64,000 bases of DNA from Deinococcus grandis. Lineage in GTDB: Bacteria > Deinococcota > Deinococci > Deinococcales > Deinococcaceae. The translations under genes were made by a program, and so were the position numbers. The stretch spans positions 1-64,000 of the forward strand of contig NZ_BCMS01000006.1 in the NCBI RefSeq assembly GCF_001485435.1, given 5' to 3'. Below the pieces are notes generated by a model. That model made no database searches. It was not told the origin of the DNA and saw only the letters and a program-made list of their open reading frames with translations. Positions 14,797 to 23,362 of the stretch are shown piece by piece; positions within the stretch are counted from its first letter, which is position 1; every line of letters begins with the position of its first letter.

Positions 14797-16251
14797 ATGA
14801 CCGAGAAATCCCGCAGTCCCACCCGCCTCTCCGGCGTCACCGCCCTGATCGCCAACGGCATCTGGGCCATCAAGGGTGACCAGCTCCGCGACATCGTCCG
14901 CGGCTTCAGCGCGTACCTGCAGGGCCGCATCGCGGACGCCGACGCCCTCCGCGAGATCCGGGACGCCCGCGACACCCGCGCTGCCGTGACGCAGGACGCT
15001 CAGGACCAGGCGCCCAGCGTCGCCCTGATCAGCCTCTACGGCACGATCTTCCCGCGCGGCAGCCTCATGGTCGACTACTGCGGCGCCGTGGACGCCCACA
15101 CCTTCGCTGCGCGGGTGAACGCCGCCGCCGCTGACCCCAGCGTGCGCAGCATCATCCTCGACATCGACAGTGGGGGCGGCGCCGTCTCCGGAACGGACGT
15201 CGCTGCCCAGGCGGTCGCGAACGCCGCGAAGGTCAAGACGGTCACGGCCGTGGCGAACACCATGGCGTGCAGCGCCGCGTACTGGATCGCCAGTCAGGCC
15301 ACCGAAGTGATCGTCACGCCCGCCGGTGAAGTGGGCAGCATCGGCGTGATCGGCACGCACACCGACCAGACGGCCGCCCTGGAAGGGGAAGGCCTGAAGG
15401 TCACGTACGTCCGCAGCACCGACCGCAAGGCCCTCGGGCAGCCTGCCGAGGCGATGGACGGGCCGGTGCTCGAACAGTGGCAGAAGGAAATGGCCGCCAT
15501 CCACGACCTGTTCGTGCAGGCCATCGCCACCGGACGCGGCGTCACCCTCGCCAAGGCCAGCAGCTGGGCCACCGGCGACGTGTGGTTCGGTGACGCGGCC
15601 GTCACCGCCGGACTCGCCGACCGCGTCGCCCTGCTGACCGACATCGTGGCTGAACACCAGCAGGCCGCTACGCCACCCCCCGCCGCCCCCGCACTCCGCC
15701 AGGGCCGCAGTGCCAGCGCGGACGACCAGCCCCACCAGGAGGCCCCCGTGAAACTCACCATCAAAGACCGCACCGGCCAGACCCACACCCTCGACACCAG
15801 CACCGACGCCGCCCCCACCGACGCCCAGACGCTCGCCAGCACCCTCGAAAGCGGCGCGTACGAAGCGGGCGTCCAGGCCCAGCGGGAACTCGTCGCCGCG
15901 GCCCTCGGCGTGAACGTCAACGACCTCACCGCCGACCGCCTCACGCAGATCCGCGCGCAGGCCAGCGACGGCACCCAGTACCGCGACGCGCTTCTCGGCC
16001 AGGTCGAACGCCTCGCCACCACCGTCTACGGCGCCGAGAACGCCACCGCCATCGACCGCGCCAAGCGCCTCGCCAGCAAAGCCGACACGGCCGACCTGCC
16101 CGGCCTGATCGACGACCTCACGGCCCAGCGGGACGCGAAGTTCCCCGCCGGACGCCAGAGCGCCCCCGACGCCGGTGCAGGCGCCCAGGCGGACACCACC
16201 CCCACCGAACCCACCGTGACCGCCCTCCCCACCACCGCGTTCGACTTCTGA
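14797..16251 (+). CDS. S49/SppA-like capsid maturation protease with fused scaffold domain
   Basis: 484 aa with GGAGG before the ATG. Residues 75-260 are a ClpP/SppA fold. They include VALISLYGTIF, the oxyanion-hole segment DIDSGGGAVSG (about 122-132), nucleophile Ser159 in MACSAAYWIA, and a probable catalytic Lys211 in STDRKALGQP. From residue 318 on the protein is helical and charged like a scaffold. A good internal start at 15748 would give that part alone. The protease clears the scaffold and trims head proteins during capsid maturation. Its position before the decoration and capsid genes fits. Confidence 0.85.
   Translation: MTEKSRSPTRLSGVTALIANGIWAIKGDQLRDIVRGFSAYLQGRIADADALREIRDARDTRAAVTQDAQDQAPSVALISLYGTIFPRGSLMVDYCGAVDAHTFAARVNAAAADPSVRSIILDIDSGGGAVSGTDVAAQAVANAAKVKTVTAVANTMACSAAYWIASQATEVIVTPAGEVGSIGVIGTHTDQTAALEGEGLKVTYVRSTDRKALGQPAEAMDGPVLEQWQKEMAAIHDLFVQAIATGRGVTLAKASSWATGDVWFGDAAVTAGLADRVALLTDIVAEHQQAATPPPAAPALRQGRSASADDQPHQEAPVKLTIKDRTGQTHTLDTSTDAAPTDAQTLASTLESGAYEAGVQAQRELVAAALGVNVNDLTADRLTQIRAQASDGTQYRDALLGQVERLATTVYGAENATAIDRAKRLASKADTADLPGLIDDLTAQRDAKFPAGRQSAPDAGAGAQADTTPTEPTVTALPTTAFDF
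15748..16251 (+). CDS. Nested scaffolding protein (internal start in the protease gene)
   Basis: GTG at 15748 is in frame with the protease gene. It is preceded by a perfect AGGAGG at 15737-15742, five bases before it. Translation from here would yield a separate 167-aa protein: a beta-type start (VKLTIKDRTGQTHTLDTSTD), then long helices, then a Pro/Thr-rich tail. Lambda genes C/Nu3 have exactly this arrangement of protease and nested scaffold. The internal site is directly visible; expression is inferred. Confidence 0.65.
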   Translation: MKLTIKDRTGQTHTLDTSTDAAPTDAQTLASTLESGAYEAGVQAQRELVAAALGVNVNDLTADRLTQIRAQASDGTQYRDALLGQVERLATTVYGAENATAIDRAKRLASKADTADLPGLIDDLTAQRDAKFPAGRQSAPDAGAGAQADTTPTEPTVTALPTTAFDF

Positions 16252-16297
16252 ACGCCCCCACCCCCCGCCCCCACTCACCACGCACCAGGAGCACACC

Positions 16298-16645
16298 ATG
16301 AAACACGGCAACCTCGTCTTCCAGGGTCAGAACGCCTTCCCCACCATGCACGTCGAAGCGGCCGCCATCATCGGCGACTGCGTCACCCACACCGCCGCCG
16401 CCACCGCCGGACGCGGCGCGGACGGCAACCCCTTCCTCGGCAAGGTCCTCACCAAGGAAGCCGATGGTGAAGGCACCGTCGCCACCGAAGGCGCGGGCTT
16501 CATCGACATCCCCACCGTCGGCACCCTTGCCACCGGCTACCAGCTGCTCGTCGTGGACGGCGCCGGGAAAGCCAAGGTCGGCGCGAACGGCACCCGCGTC
16601 CTCGTGAACATCGCCCAGAACGGCATCGCCAACATCAAGTTCTGA
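16298..16645 (+). CDS. Head decoration (capsid cement) protein
   Basis: 115 aa with CAGGAG before the ATG. The glycine-rich beta-type sequence (EGAGFIDIPTVGTLATGYQL, then LVNIAQNG) has the length and position typical of lambda gpD-like decoration proteins. It lies directly between protease/scaffold and major capsid protein. Such proteins bind the expanded shell as trimers. Assigned by position and composition, without a sequence match. Confidence 0.65.
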   Translation: MKHGNLVFQGQNAFPTMHVEAAAIIGDCVTHTAAATAGRGADGNPFLGKVLTKEADGEGTVATEGAGFIDIPTVGTLATGYQLLVVDGAGKAKVGANGTRVLVNIAQNGIANIKF

Positions 16646-16737
16646 CCCCGGGCCAGAACACCCCGCCCGCACCCCAGCGCCGCCCCGAGCCACCCGGCCG
16701 GAGCGGCGCGCCTCACGCCGCCCAGGAGGGCCCACCC

Positions 16738-17841
16738 ATGACCACCCCCAAGATCCGCAAGATCACCGACCTGACCCTCAACCTCAAGCAGGAAGCCGCC
16801 AACGAGCAGCGCACGTTCGCGCAGCACCTGCAGCACCTCGCCGACCACGGGCAGATCAGCAGCGACCTGTACGACCCCAAGCAGCGCAACAGCGCCGGCG
16901 CCAGCGTCCCCGCCTGGAAGCAGGTCCTCGTGCGCGGCGCGGGCCTCGAAGCGCAGGGCCGCCACGCCGCCGTGACCGTCACCGACGCGTTCTTCCGCCA
17001 GGACGACAACCGCATCCTGTTCCCCCTGTACATCGAGGAACGCTACCGCGAACTGGGCCGCGAGGGCCGCAACAGCCTCACCCTCAGCGACGTCGTCGCC
17101 GACACCAGCCCCATCAACGCGAACGTCGTCGCCACGCAGGTCCTGGACTTCAAGGACGACGAGAGCGCCGACCTGTCCCGCATCGCCGAAGGCGCCCAGT
17201 ACCCCGTGCTGACCATCACGCAGGGTGACGCCGTCGTCCGCCTCTACAAGTACGGCGGTCGCCTCGAAGCGAGCCTGGAAGCCATCCTCGGCAGCAGCCT
17301 GAGCACCCTGGACCGCTGGCTCCTGAAGATCCGCCGTCAGGCCGACCGGAACAAGATCCGCCAGGCGCTCGCCGTCCTGAAGAACGGCGACGGGAACAAC
17401 AACGCCGCGCCGAACATCAACGTCGGCGCGACCCTCGAAGTGGCCGACTTCGTCGCGCTGCTCATGAAAGCCGAGGAGTACGGCGCGGAACCGCTCGTCC
17501 TGACCGGCGCCGCCAGCCCCCTCGGGAAGGCCCTGAGCCTGGACATCGTGACCGGCACGAACAGCACCGCCGCGAGCGGCGACTTCCGCGACACCGGCAC
17601 CTTCCCGACCATCTTCGGCATGCGCCCCAAGCTGCCGCCCCAGCGCAGCGTCCTGGCGGGCGTCGAGCAGCTCATGGCCATCGACCCCAGCGCGGGCCTG
17701 ACCATGCACTACGACCCCCGCTTCGATCTCGTCCGGTACGAGGACATCATCCGCCGCGACATGCAGGCCGTGCAGATCACCGAGATGCTCGGCTTCAGCA
17801 AGCCCGACATGGGCGCCGGCATCACCATGACCCTGGCCTGA
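16738..17841 (+). CDS. Major capsid protein (HK97 fold likely)
   Basis: 367 aa with a strong AGGAGG site. An N-terminal helical region of about 50 residues is followed by a body containing E-loop-like and P-domain-like segments: SADLSRIAEGAQYPVLTI, a spine helix around TLDRWLLKIRRQADRNKIRQ, and an A-domain start LVLTGAASPLGKAL. The gene order protease-decoration-capsid and the length are as expected for siphoviruses. It should assemble as hexamers and pentamers into the icosahedral shell. Confidence 0.8.
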   Translation: MTTPKIRKITDLTLNLKQEAANEQRTFAQHLQHLADHGQISSDLYDPKQRNSAGASVPAWKQVLVRGAGLEAQGRHAAVTVTDAFFRQDDNRILFPLYIEERYRELGREGRNSLTLSDVVADTSPINANVVATQVLDFKDDESADLSRIAEGAQYPVLTITQGDAVVRLYKYGGRLEASLEAILGSSLSTLDRWLLKIRRQADRNKIRQALAVLKNGDGNNNAAPNINVGATLEVADFVALLMKAEEYGAEPLVLTGAASPLGKALSLDIVTGTNSTAASGDFRDTGTFPTIFGMRPKLPPQRSVLAGVEQLMAIDPSAGLTMHYDPRFDLVRYEDIIRRDMQAVQITEMLGFSKPDMGAGITMTLA

Positions 17842-17860
17842 GCGCCACCCACCGGGCCCC

Positions 17861-17876
17861 GCACTGAGCTCAGTGC
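17861..17876. repeat. 16-bp dispersed palindrome, intergenic variant copy 5
   Basis: GCACTGAGCTCAGTGC keeps the arms of the element but has GAGCTC instead of GACGTC at its centre. That is a compensated change which preserves the palindrome. It lies between the capsid gene and the next gene. Confidence 0.75.
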
Positions 17877-17897
17877 GGCCCGGACCAGGAGGGCCCC

Positions 17898-18422
17898 ATG
17901 GCCACCAAGAAAGACAATGCCGCGCTGCTCGGCGAGAAACTCGGCGTCACCATCAACGCCGACGCCAGCAACCCGAAAGCGGACGTCCTGCAGGGCTGGG
18001 CGGACCGCGCCGACACGGACCCCGAGGGCGTCAAACGCGAGATCCTCACCGCTCAGGTCGAAGCGGCCCTCGACGTCGAACTGACCGACGCGACCCTGAC
18101 CGTGGACACCCTCGCCGGGATCCTCGCGCAGGCCAGTGAAGATCAGGACGCCGCGCGCGCCGCACTCCAGCAGGCGCTGGACGGCCCGCCCGCCAGTGCA
18201 GCCGGAGCGGGCAGCCAGGGCGACCCTGACCCCGCACCGACCGAACCGGCAGGGGAGACCGTCACCGTCCGCGTGAACGACATCATCGCCGAGTACGGCG
18301 GGACGTTCACGGACCCCGAGCAGCCCGAGGGGCAGCGCGTCATCACTGGTGACGCCCGCGAGGTGCAGCGCACCCACACGGTCCGGCAGGGCCTGCTGAC
18401 CGGCACGCTCGTCGAGGCGTAA
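17898..18422 (+). CDS. Hypothetical head protein with C-terminal small beta domain
   Basis: 174 aa, AGGAGG upstream. The N-terminal 90 residues are helical, then come an Ala/Pro/Asp-rich linker and a C-terminal ~60-residue beta module (TVTVRVNDIIAEYGGTFTDP). Its place directly after the capsid gene suggests a head-fibre or head-tail joining accessory protein, but no family is certain. Confidence 0.5.
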   Translation: MATKKDNAALLGEKLGVTINADASNPKADVLQGWADRADTDPEGVKREILTAQVEAALDVELTDATLTVDTLAGILAQASEDQDAARAALQQALDGPPASAAGAGSQGDPDPAPTEPAGETVTVRVNDIIAEYGGTFTDPEQPEGQRVITGDAREVQRTHTVRQGLLTGTLVEA

Positions 18423-18423
18423 C

Positions 18424-18855
18424 GTGCTCACCGTCACGCCACAGCAGGTGCCGCAGCTCATCCCTGGCGCGCCCGCCGACGTGGCGGACGCACACCTGGG
18501 CCTCGCCACGCTCTGGCTCGCGCAGCAGCTCAGTGACCGCCGCGTCAGCGAGGACGCCCTCAGCGACCAGGCGCAGATTGCCGCGCGCACCGCCCTGGCC
18601 GCGAAAGCCCTCGAACTGCGCAGCGCCCTCACGGGCGGCGTCACGCGCCTGCAGGTCGCCACGAGCAGCAGCGGCGGCGCGCTGGAGAGCATCAAGCTCC
18701 CCGGTCTCGAACTGAAGCTCGGGAAGACCGTCACCGTGGACGGCGCGCAGGCCCACGAGGTCGCCGCCGGAACCTGGGCCGCGCTGGCCGGGCAGCTGCT
18801 CGCGCTGGCGCTGCCCAGCCTGCCCCGCCGCGTGTTCCCCGGAGCGGCCCGGTGA
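18424..18855 (+). CDS. Probable head-tail connector (head completion) protein
   Basis: 143 aa from GTG 18424, directly after the previous stop. The N-terminal half is helical (DAHLGLATLWLAQQLSDRRV), a pattern common in connector proteins of the gp6/gp15 type. The C-terminal half is mixed. The assignment rests on gene order after the capsid gene. Its stop overlaps the next start. Confidence 0.5.
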   Translation: MLTVTPQQVPQLIPGAPADVADAHLGLATLWLAQQLSDRRVSEDALSDQAQIAARTALAAKALELRSALTGGVTRLQVATSSSGGALESIKLPGLELKLGKTVTVDGAQAHEVAAGTWAALAGQLLALALPSLPRRVFPGAAR

Positions 18856-19583
18856 TCCTGGACCTCCTGAACGCGGCCGCCGAGAAGATCGACGAGGTCG
18901 CGCCGATCATCTCGGACGTGCTGGCCAGCAACCTCGCGCAGCCGGTGACGTTCGAGCGGTTCGGGCAGCCACCCGGCCCCCTGCGCGCCCTGATCGCCCA
19001 GGAGGAGGACCGCAGCACCGACGCCCCCAAGGTCGACGAGCCCGGCATCAGCAACCGCAGCTTCACCGCCCTGCTGCCGTACCACGAACCCGCACTCACG
19101 CCCGGCTGGATCCTCACGGACGCCACCGGCCGCGTGCACGTGCCCGTCGCGCCCATCCTGAACCCGGCCGGGCGGAACCTGTTCCTCGTCGCCCGGGTCG
19201 CGCCGCTCGTCGAACGCACCCGCGTGCACGACCTGGTGTTCCAGGTGCCCGGGGTGGGCGTCACCCGCCCGTACGGGGCACTGAACCCCATCCCGGCACC
19301 CGCCACGGCCCTACCCGTCCAGGCGCGCCTCGCCGCGACGACCGACCCGAAGATCCGGGACAGCGTCGGCGCGGACGCCGCCGAGGTGGTCCTCGTGGGC
19401 CGCTGGGGACCCCTCACCGCACCCACCGGCACCCCGGACGGCCTGCGCTGGGGCCTGAGCGCACCCCTGACCCTGAGCGGCCAGCCCGGCACGCTCACCC
19501 TCAAGCTCGCGTGGCCGGACGAGGACCTGCACCGCGAAGCGCAGTTCGGCGCGCGATTCCTCGCCGTGTGGCGCACCCCCTGA
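18852..19583 (+). CDS. Hypothetical virion protein, connector region
   Basis: 243 aa from a GTG overlapping the previous stop. It has an N-terminal helix, then long beta-rich segments (GRVHVPVAPILNPAGRNLFL, and TLTLKLAWPDEDLHREAQFG). Its position between connector and tail-completion genes suggests a structural role. Not recognised. Confidence 0.5.
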   Translation: MILDLLNAAAEKIDEVAPIISDVLASNLAQPVTFERFGQPPGPLRALIAQEEDRSTDAPKVDEPGISNRSFTALLPYHEPALTPGWILTDATGRVHVPVAPILNPAGRNLFLVARVAPLVERTRVHDLVFQVPGVGVTRPYGALNPIPAPATALPVQARLAATTDPKIRDSVGADAAEVVLVGRWGPLTAPTGTPDGLRWGLSAPLTLSGQPGTLTLKLAWPDEDLHREAQFGARFLAVWRTP

Positions 19584-19594
19584 AGGAGGCCACC

Positions 19595-19984
19595 ATGACC
19601 CCCAAGAAGAAACCCACCGCGGCCCGCACTGACGCCAGTGCGCCCACCGCCGACCACACTGCGGACCTCCTGGCCCGCGTGACCGTCGAGGACACCCCCG
19701 ACCAGGAGGACGCCGCGACAATCACCGTGGACCGCGTCACCCGCACCGCGCTCGTCCGCGTGAACCCCGACCTCGTGGACGACCAGGCGCGGCACGGGTA
19801 CCAGCTGCGCGGCGTGGCCCGCCTGATCCTCAGCGGGTACGCCGCGTACAACCGCGACATCAAGCGGAAGTACGGCGAGTGGCCCGACGAACAGAAGGTC
19901 CACGACCTCGCCGCGGACGACGCCGAGTACCACCTGCAGGCCCTCCTGCACCAGCTGCACCCCTACCAGCCTCCGGAGGCCTGA
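19595..19984 (+). CDS. Hypothetical connector-region protein with N-terminal RTDASA insert
   Basis: 129 aa, GAAGGAGG before the ATG. Residues 11-16 are RTDASA, encoded by the palindrome variant at 19626-19641, inside a basic, disordered N-terminus (MTPKKKPTAA). The following ordered part (beta strands, then helices around RLILSGYAAYNRDIKRKYGE) is conserved-looking. The insert again sits in a tail outside the fold. Function unknown. Confidence 0.6.
   Translation: MTPKKKPTAARTDASAPTADHTADLLARVTVEDTPDQEDAATITVDRVTRTALVRVNPDLVDDQARHGYQLRGVARLILSGYAAYNRDIKRKYGEWPDEQKVHDLAADDAEYHLQALLHQLHPYQPPEA
19626..19641. repeat. 16-bp dispersed palindrome, in-frame copy 6 (RTDASA)
   Basis: GCACTGACGCCAGTGC, the same variant as at 6212. 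It is read in the usual frame, with Val changed to Ala. Confidence 0.75.
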
Positions 19985-19986
19985 GC

Positions 19987-20394
19987 GTGGGCGCCCGCGT
20001 GATCATCGACCTGCGGGACCTCAACCGGCGCGCCCGCGTGGCCACCAAGGGCACCGCAGAGCGCGTCGGCCGCCGCGCGGACATCCTCATCAACGCCCGC
20101 AGCTGGACGTGGCCCGGCACCACCCTCCGCGCCAACGGCAGCGTCGCCGGCACGAAACGCAACATCGTCGACACCAGCACCCTCCGGAACAGCCGCCGCG
20201 ACCCCGTGCTGAACGACGCGCGCAGCGGGTACAGCGCCCGCCTCACCTGGGGCGCCTCACACGCCGCCGCCGTATTCCTCGGCGCGATGTTCCGGAAGCG
20301 CCGGTACGTCATGCCCGCCCGCAACGCGCCCCTCGCGGCCGTGAAGCGAGGCACCCTCCAGGACTTCGCCCGGGCGTGGCAGGAGGCCGAGTGA
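19987..20394 (+). CDS. HK97 gp10-like tail completion protein
   Basis: 135 aa from GTG 19987. It is a basic protein with an N-terminal strand-helix (VIIDLRDLNRRARVATKGTA) and the segment RSGYSARLTWGASHAAAVFL, followed by RRYVMPARNAPLAA. The 'Y...AA.VFLG......PARN' layout resembles HK97 gp10-type proteins that help join tail to head. Gene order before a tail-terminator candidate fits. Confidence 0.6.
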   Translation: MGARVIIDLRDLNRRARVATKGTAERVGRRADILINARSWTWPGTTLRANGSVAGTKRNIVDTSTLRNSRRDPVLNDARSGYSARLTWGASHAAAVFLGAMFRKRRYVMPARNAPLAAVKRGTLQDFARAWQEAE

Positions 20395-20768
20395 GACAGC
20401 TCACCCTCCAGGAACTCCGCGACACGCTCGAAGGGACCCTCACCCGCTGGGGCGTGCCACTCGGCACGTACACCCTCCCCGGCGGCGCCCAGGCCCCCGC
20501 CCTGTGGGTCGGCGACGTGCCCGAAGGCACCACCGTCACCGGCCTGGAAGTCCTCATTCCGGCCACGCCGGAACAGGACGTCATCCAGGTCATGGCGGGC
20601 GTCATCACCATCGACCGCTACCCCGTCCGGCTCGTCAGTCACGACGGGCAGCCCATCAAAACCGCGCTGAACGCCGTGTACCACGCCTTCAAAACCATCA
20701 CCGACGTGAACGCCCTGCCCGCCACCAGCGACTACCCCGAACAGGTCGTCGTGACCATCACCCCCTGA
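20391..20768 (+). CDS. Probable tail terminator / minor tail protein
   Basis: 125 aa from a GTG overlapping the previous stop. It has an alpha/beta layout with a strand-rich middle (TVTGLEVLIPATPEQDVIQV) and a C-terminal strand EQVVVTITP. Length and location just before the tail tube gene match tail terminators of the lambda gpU class. No signature residue confirms it. Confidence 0.55.
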   Translation: MRQLTLQELRDTLEGTLTRWGVPLGTYTLPGGAQAPALWVGDVPEGTTVTGLEVLIPATPEQDVIQVMAGVITIDRYPVRLVSHDGQPIKTALNAVYHAFKTITDVNALPATSDYPEQVVVTITP

Positions 20769-20781
20769 GGAGAGAACCACC

Positions 20782-21258
20782 ATGGGATACACCCCCGCAG
20801 AACTGCTGTCCAAAGTCACGCTCGGCCGTGAAAGCCTCTTCCGCGTCGCCCCGCTCGGCGTGAACGGCGCCATGCCCGCCGCCGCCGCCTACAAGGAACT
20901 GTGCCTCGCCAGCGAAGTCACCGTCGGCTTCGAAAACCAGACGATCTCCTTCGCGAACTTCTGCAGCGGCGGCACCAACATCGACATCCCCTTCGGCGAG
21001 ACCGGCACCGTCGACCTCAGCGAAATGCAGTGGATCGCCGACGACGAGGCCCTCGTCATCATGGAAACCGCCGCGCGCGACAAGGAAGCCATCGCGTACG
21101 AATTCATGCCCGAAGGCGCCGGCGCCGGCAAGGTCGTGTACCGCGGCGTCATGAACGTCAACAGCTGGAAGGTCAAAGCGGCCGCCGCTGGCCTCGTCAC
21201 CGTCGAGAACCCCACCCTCACCAGCCCCGGCAAGCCCGAGAAGGCCACCCAGGTGTGA
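20782..21258 (+). CDS. Major tail tube protein
   Basis: 158 aa with GAGGAG before the ATG. It is mostly beta: ASEVTVGFENQTISFANFCS, then GETGTVDLSEMQWI, then VVYRGVMNVNSWKVKAAAAG. This is the expected pattern of a tube monomer that stacks in hexamers. It sits directly before the chaperone G/GT pair, the invariant siphovirus order. Confidence 0.7.
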   Translation: MGYTPAELLSKVTLGRESLFRVAPLGVNGAMPAAAAYKELCLASEVTVGFENQTISFANFCSGGTNIDIPFGETGTVDLSEMQWIADDEALVIMETAARDKEAIAYEFMPEGAGAGKVVYRGVMNVNSWKVKAAAAGLVTVENPTLTSPGKPEKATQV

Positions 21259-21494
21259 TCTGGCGCGACCGCTGGGACGGCACGCCCAGCGTCGTCGCCA
21301 TCACCGTGCAGGGCGAGGAGAACGGCGAACTCGACGCCGTCATCCTCGCCCTGCGCCTCGACACGCTCCCCCGCACCCCCGTCCCCCTCACCAACGAGCA
21401 TGGCCAGACCCTGCGCGCCACGCTGCCGCAGGGCCTGGATCCGTTCAGCATCAACCCCCGCCAGACCCTGACCGTGGAGGTCACCCACAAATGA
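21255..21494 (+). CDS. Small hypothetical tail protein
   Basis: 79 aa from a GTG overlapping the tube stop. It is beta-rich (VVAITVQGEENGELDAVILA; TLTVEVTHK). Its position between tube and chaperone genes suggests a tail-related role. The stop overlaps the next ATG. Unrecognised. Confidence 0.5.
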   Translation: MIWRDRWDGTPSVVAITVQGEENGELDAVILALRLDTLPRTPVPLTNEHGQTLRATLPQGLDPFSINPRQTLTVEVTHK

Positions 21495-22168
21495 AGAACA
21501 TCAAATTCGCATTCGGCACCGGCACCCGCAAGACCCTCCCCTTCGAGATCGGCGGCGTGACCTTCTTCAGCCGCCCCCTCACCAGCCGCGAGGAACTCGA
21601 ACTCGCGGACCTCGGCGACCGCTACGACCTCGAAAACGAGAACGCCCCCATCAGCACGTACCTCGAAGAGCAGGCCCAGGTGCTCGCCACCCTGCTCGCC
21701 ACCCGCGCGAACGGCCAGGCAGTCGATCCCGGATGGATGCTCGACCACCTCGGCGTGCAGAACATGACCGCCATGCTGGCCTTCCTCCGCACCGGCGAAC
21801 GCCCGCATGAAACGCTCAACCTCAAACCCTGGACGGACGAACCCCTCACCATCGAGGGACGCCCGTTCACCATGCGCCCCCTCACGTTCCGGGAGCAGGC
21901 GCGCCTCGCGGCCTTCCCGCAGGACGGCAGCAGCCGCGCCATCACTGAATTCACCGCCGCGCACCTCGCGGAACTCCTCAACGTGCGCGCCCTCCCCAGT
22001 GACAACCCCGACCAGGACCAGCAGGCTGTCACCGCCAACTGGCTCCTCGACCACCTCGGCGCCGCCGAACTCCAGCAGATCCTCACGCTGATCCAGAACG
22101 GCCCAAACGCCGACGGGGCGGAGACGGAGGACCCGCCCAGCGAGGCGGCCGCGTCGACGCCCTCCTGA
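21491..22168 (+). CDS. Tail assembly chaperone, short form (lambda G-like)
   Basis: 225 aa. It has an N-terminal beta unit (FEIGGVTFFSRPLTSREELE), long helices, then an acidic Ser/Pro tail. Lambda-type G proteins coat the tape measure during tail assembly. A slippery heptamer 60 bp before the stop allows a -1 frameshift into the following frame, giving the longer GT-like form. Confidence 0.75.
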   Translation: MKNIKFAFGTGTRKTLPFEIGGVTFFSRPLTSREELELADLGDRYDLENENAPISTYLEEQAQVLATLLATRANGQAVDPGWMLDHLGVQNMTAMLAFLRTGERPHETLNLKPWTDEPLTIEGRPFTMRPLTFREQARLAAFPQDGSSRAITEFTAAHLAELLNVRALPSDNPDQDQQAVTANWLLDHLGAAELQQILTLIQNGPNADGAETEDPPSEAAASTPS

Positions 22169-22566
22169 GCGTCCTGGCCGAATACGCCCGCGCGTACCAC
22201 GTCCCGCATCTCGACGCGGTCCTCGACGAACCCCACTGCCTGAAAGAGGTGCTCGTCGAGCAGCACCGCCTGCACCGCTTCCTGGAACTGCGGCCCGTGT
22301 ACGACCACATGGTCGCGCACCTCAACAGCAACGGCGGCAAGAGCGACAGCGGCAAGAAAACCCCCCGCAGCAAACTGTTCACGCTGGAGGACGTCATGCC
22401 TGCCATGCTCATCCCGCCCGAACTGCGGGGCGTGCAGTTCACTCGCGAGGAAGCTCAGGCGATCGTCGCGGCGTTCCCGCACCTGCGCGGCGCCGGATGG
22501 GTCCTGAACGCCCTCGTGAACCGCGTCATCAGCGCCGAGAAGCTCGAAGCGCTCGCCAACACCTGA
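21491..22566 (+). CDS. Tail assembly chaperone, -1 frameshift product (GT-like)
   Basis: CCCAAAC at 22102-22108 is a perfect X XXY YYZ heptamer in the reading frame (C CCA AAC). A -1 slip continues into a frame open from 22108 to 22566, giving a fusion of about 358 aa. The added T-like part is helical and basic in the middle (NSNGGKSDSGKKTPRSKLF) and ends with ISAEKLEALANT. The downstream frame has no good start of its own before 22249. The gpG/gpGT arrangement is nearly universal in long-tailed siphoviruses. Confidence 0.75.
22102..22108 (+). promoter_or_regulatory. -1 ribosomal slippery site CCCAAAC
   Basis: In-frame heptamer of the form X XXY YYZ within the chaperone gene. The -1 frame is open for a further 153 codons including the stop. 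Confidence 0.7.
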
Positions 22567-22723
22567 AGCCCGCTGGTCCCGTCGCGCTTGCGCCGGTTAA
22601 AAACCCAGCGGCCTCCACAGCTCCCGAGCGTCCCCTGCTGGACTTGTGCCACGTCCGGTAGGGGAGAGCGGGTACGGTAAGTACCCTTTCGTGGCGCTGG
22701 CCATTGCGGCCCAGGAAGTCAAA

Positions 22724-23119
22724 GTGAGCGATTCAGTAGGTGTTTGTCCGGTTTGCGAGTACTGGGACGGGGATCACGCGCCGGAGTGCGTGATCAGCCG
22801 CCTGCGGGACTTGGGTGTCGAGGGGCGACAGGCGCACCGGCGGGCGCTGCTGCTCGTGACGCTACTGACGGCCGGGGAGGGGATGACCCTCGCCCACCTC
22901 GCGGACGTGACCGGTGTGACCCTGGAGGACGTCCGGGACATCGTGCGCGCCCTGTTCACCGAGGGCCTCGCGTACCCCGATTGGAGCGTGGCGGGCAGGG
23001 TGCACCTGACGACCGCGCCGCACGTACAGGATGCGTGTCTTGCGGCGGCCGATCTGCTGGGCCTGACGCTCGCGCAGCCCCGCGTGCCGCACTCGCCGCT
23101 GCTGAAAGGCTTTAAATGA
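22724..23119 (+). CDS. Zinc-binding winged-helix regulator
   Basis: 131 aa from GTG 22724, with CAGGAAG seven bases before it; an upstream GTG at 22646 is less likely. An N-terminal zinc motif (CPVCEYWDGDHAPEC) is followed by a winged-helix unit: LLLVTLLTAGEGMTLAHLAD, VTGVTLEDVRDIVRALFTEG, then a short wing. It opens the cargo island between tail chaperone and tape measure and is probably a transcription regulator. Confidence 0.55.
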   Translation: MSDSVGVCPVCEYWDGDHAPECVISRLRDLGVEGRQAHRRALLLVTLLTAGEGMTLAHLADVTGVTLEDVRDIVRALFTEGLAYPDWSVAGRVHLTTAPHVQDACLAAADLLGLTLAQPRVPHSPLLKGFK

Positions 23120-23138
23120 ACCGCATCAAAATCTAGAA

Positions 23139-23351
23139 TCATTTTTTCCGAGGCATGGCGACCAAATCTAATTCCAGCGCATCAAGGATGCGCTGCCAAT
23201 TTTCAGGAATCCGGCCGCTATGTCCATTGAGCAGGCGAGAGAGGTTGGGAGGCTCAAGGTCGATGCTCTGCGCGAAGTCCTTCTGGGAGATCCCGCGTTC
23301 TTTTAGGGCCTTGGCAACGGCCTCGCGGACCTGATCGTTCATTCCTGTCAT
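23139..23351 (-). CDS. XRE-family repressor-like protein
   Basis: 70 aa, a single Cro/CI-type HTH: VREAVAKALKERGISQKDFA, then QSIDLEPPNLSRLLNGHSGR. There is no oligomerisation or cleavage domain. It is transcribed against the surrounding tail genes from an AT-richer region holding a 9-bp-arm inverted repeat, so it is likely autoregulated and may be expressed in the lysogen or plasmid state. Base composition is lower in GC than its neighbours, suggesting transfer. Confidence 0.75.
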   Translation of the reverse strand: MTGMNDQVREAVAKALKERGISQKDFAQSIDLEPPNLSRLLNGHSGRIPENWQRILDALELDLVAMPRKK

Positions 23352-23362
23352 CGTATCACCGA

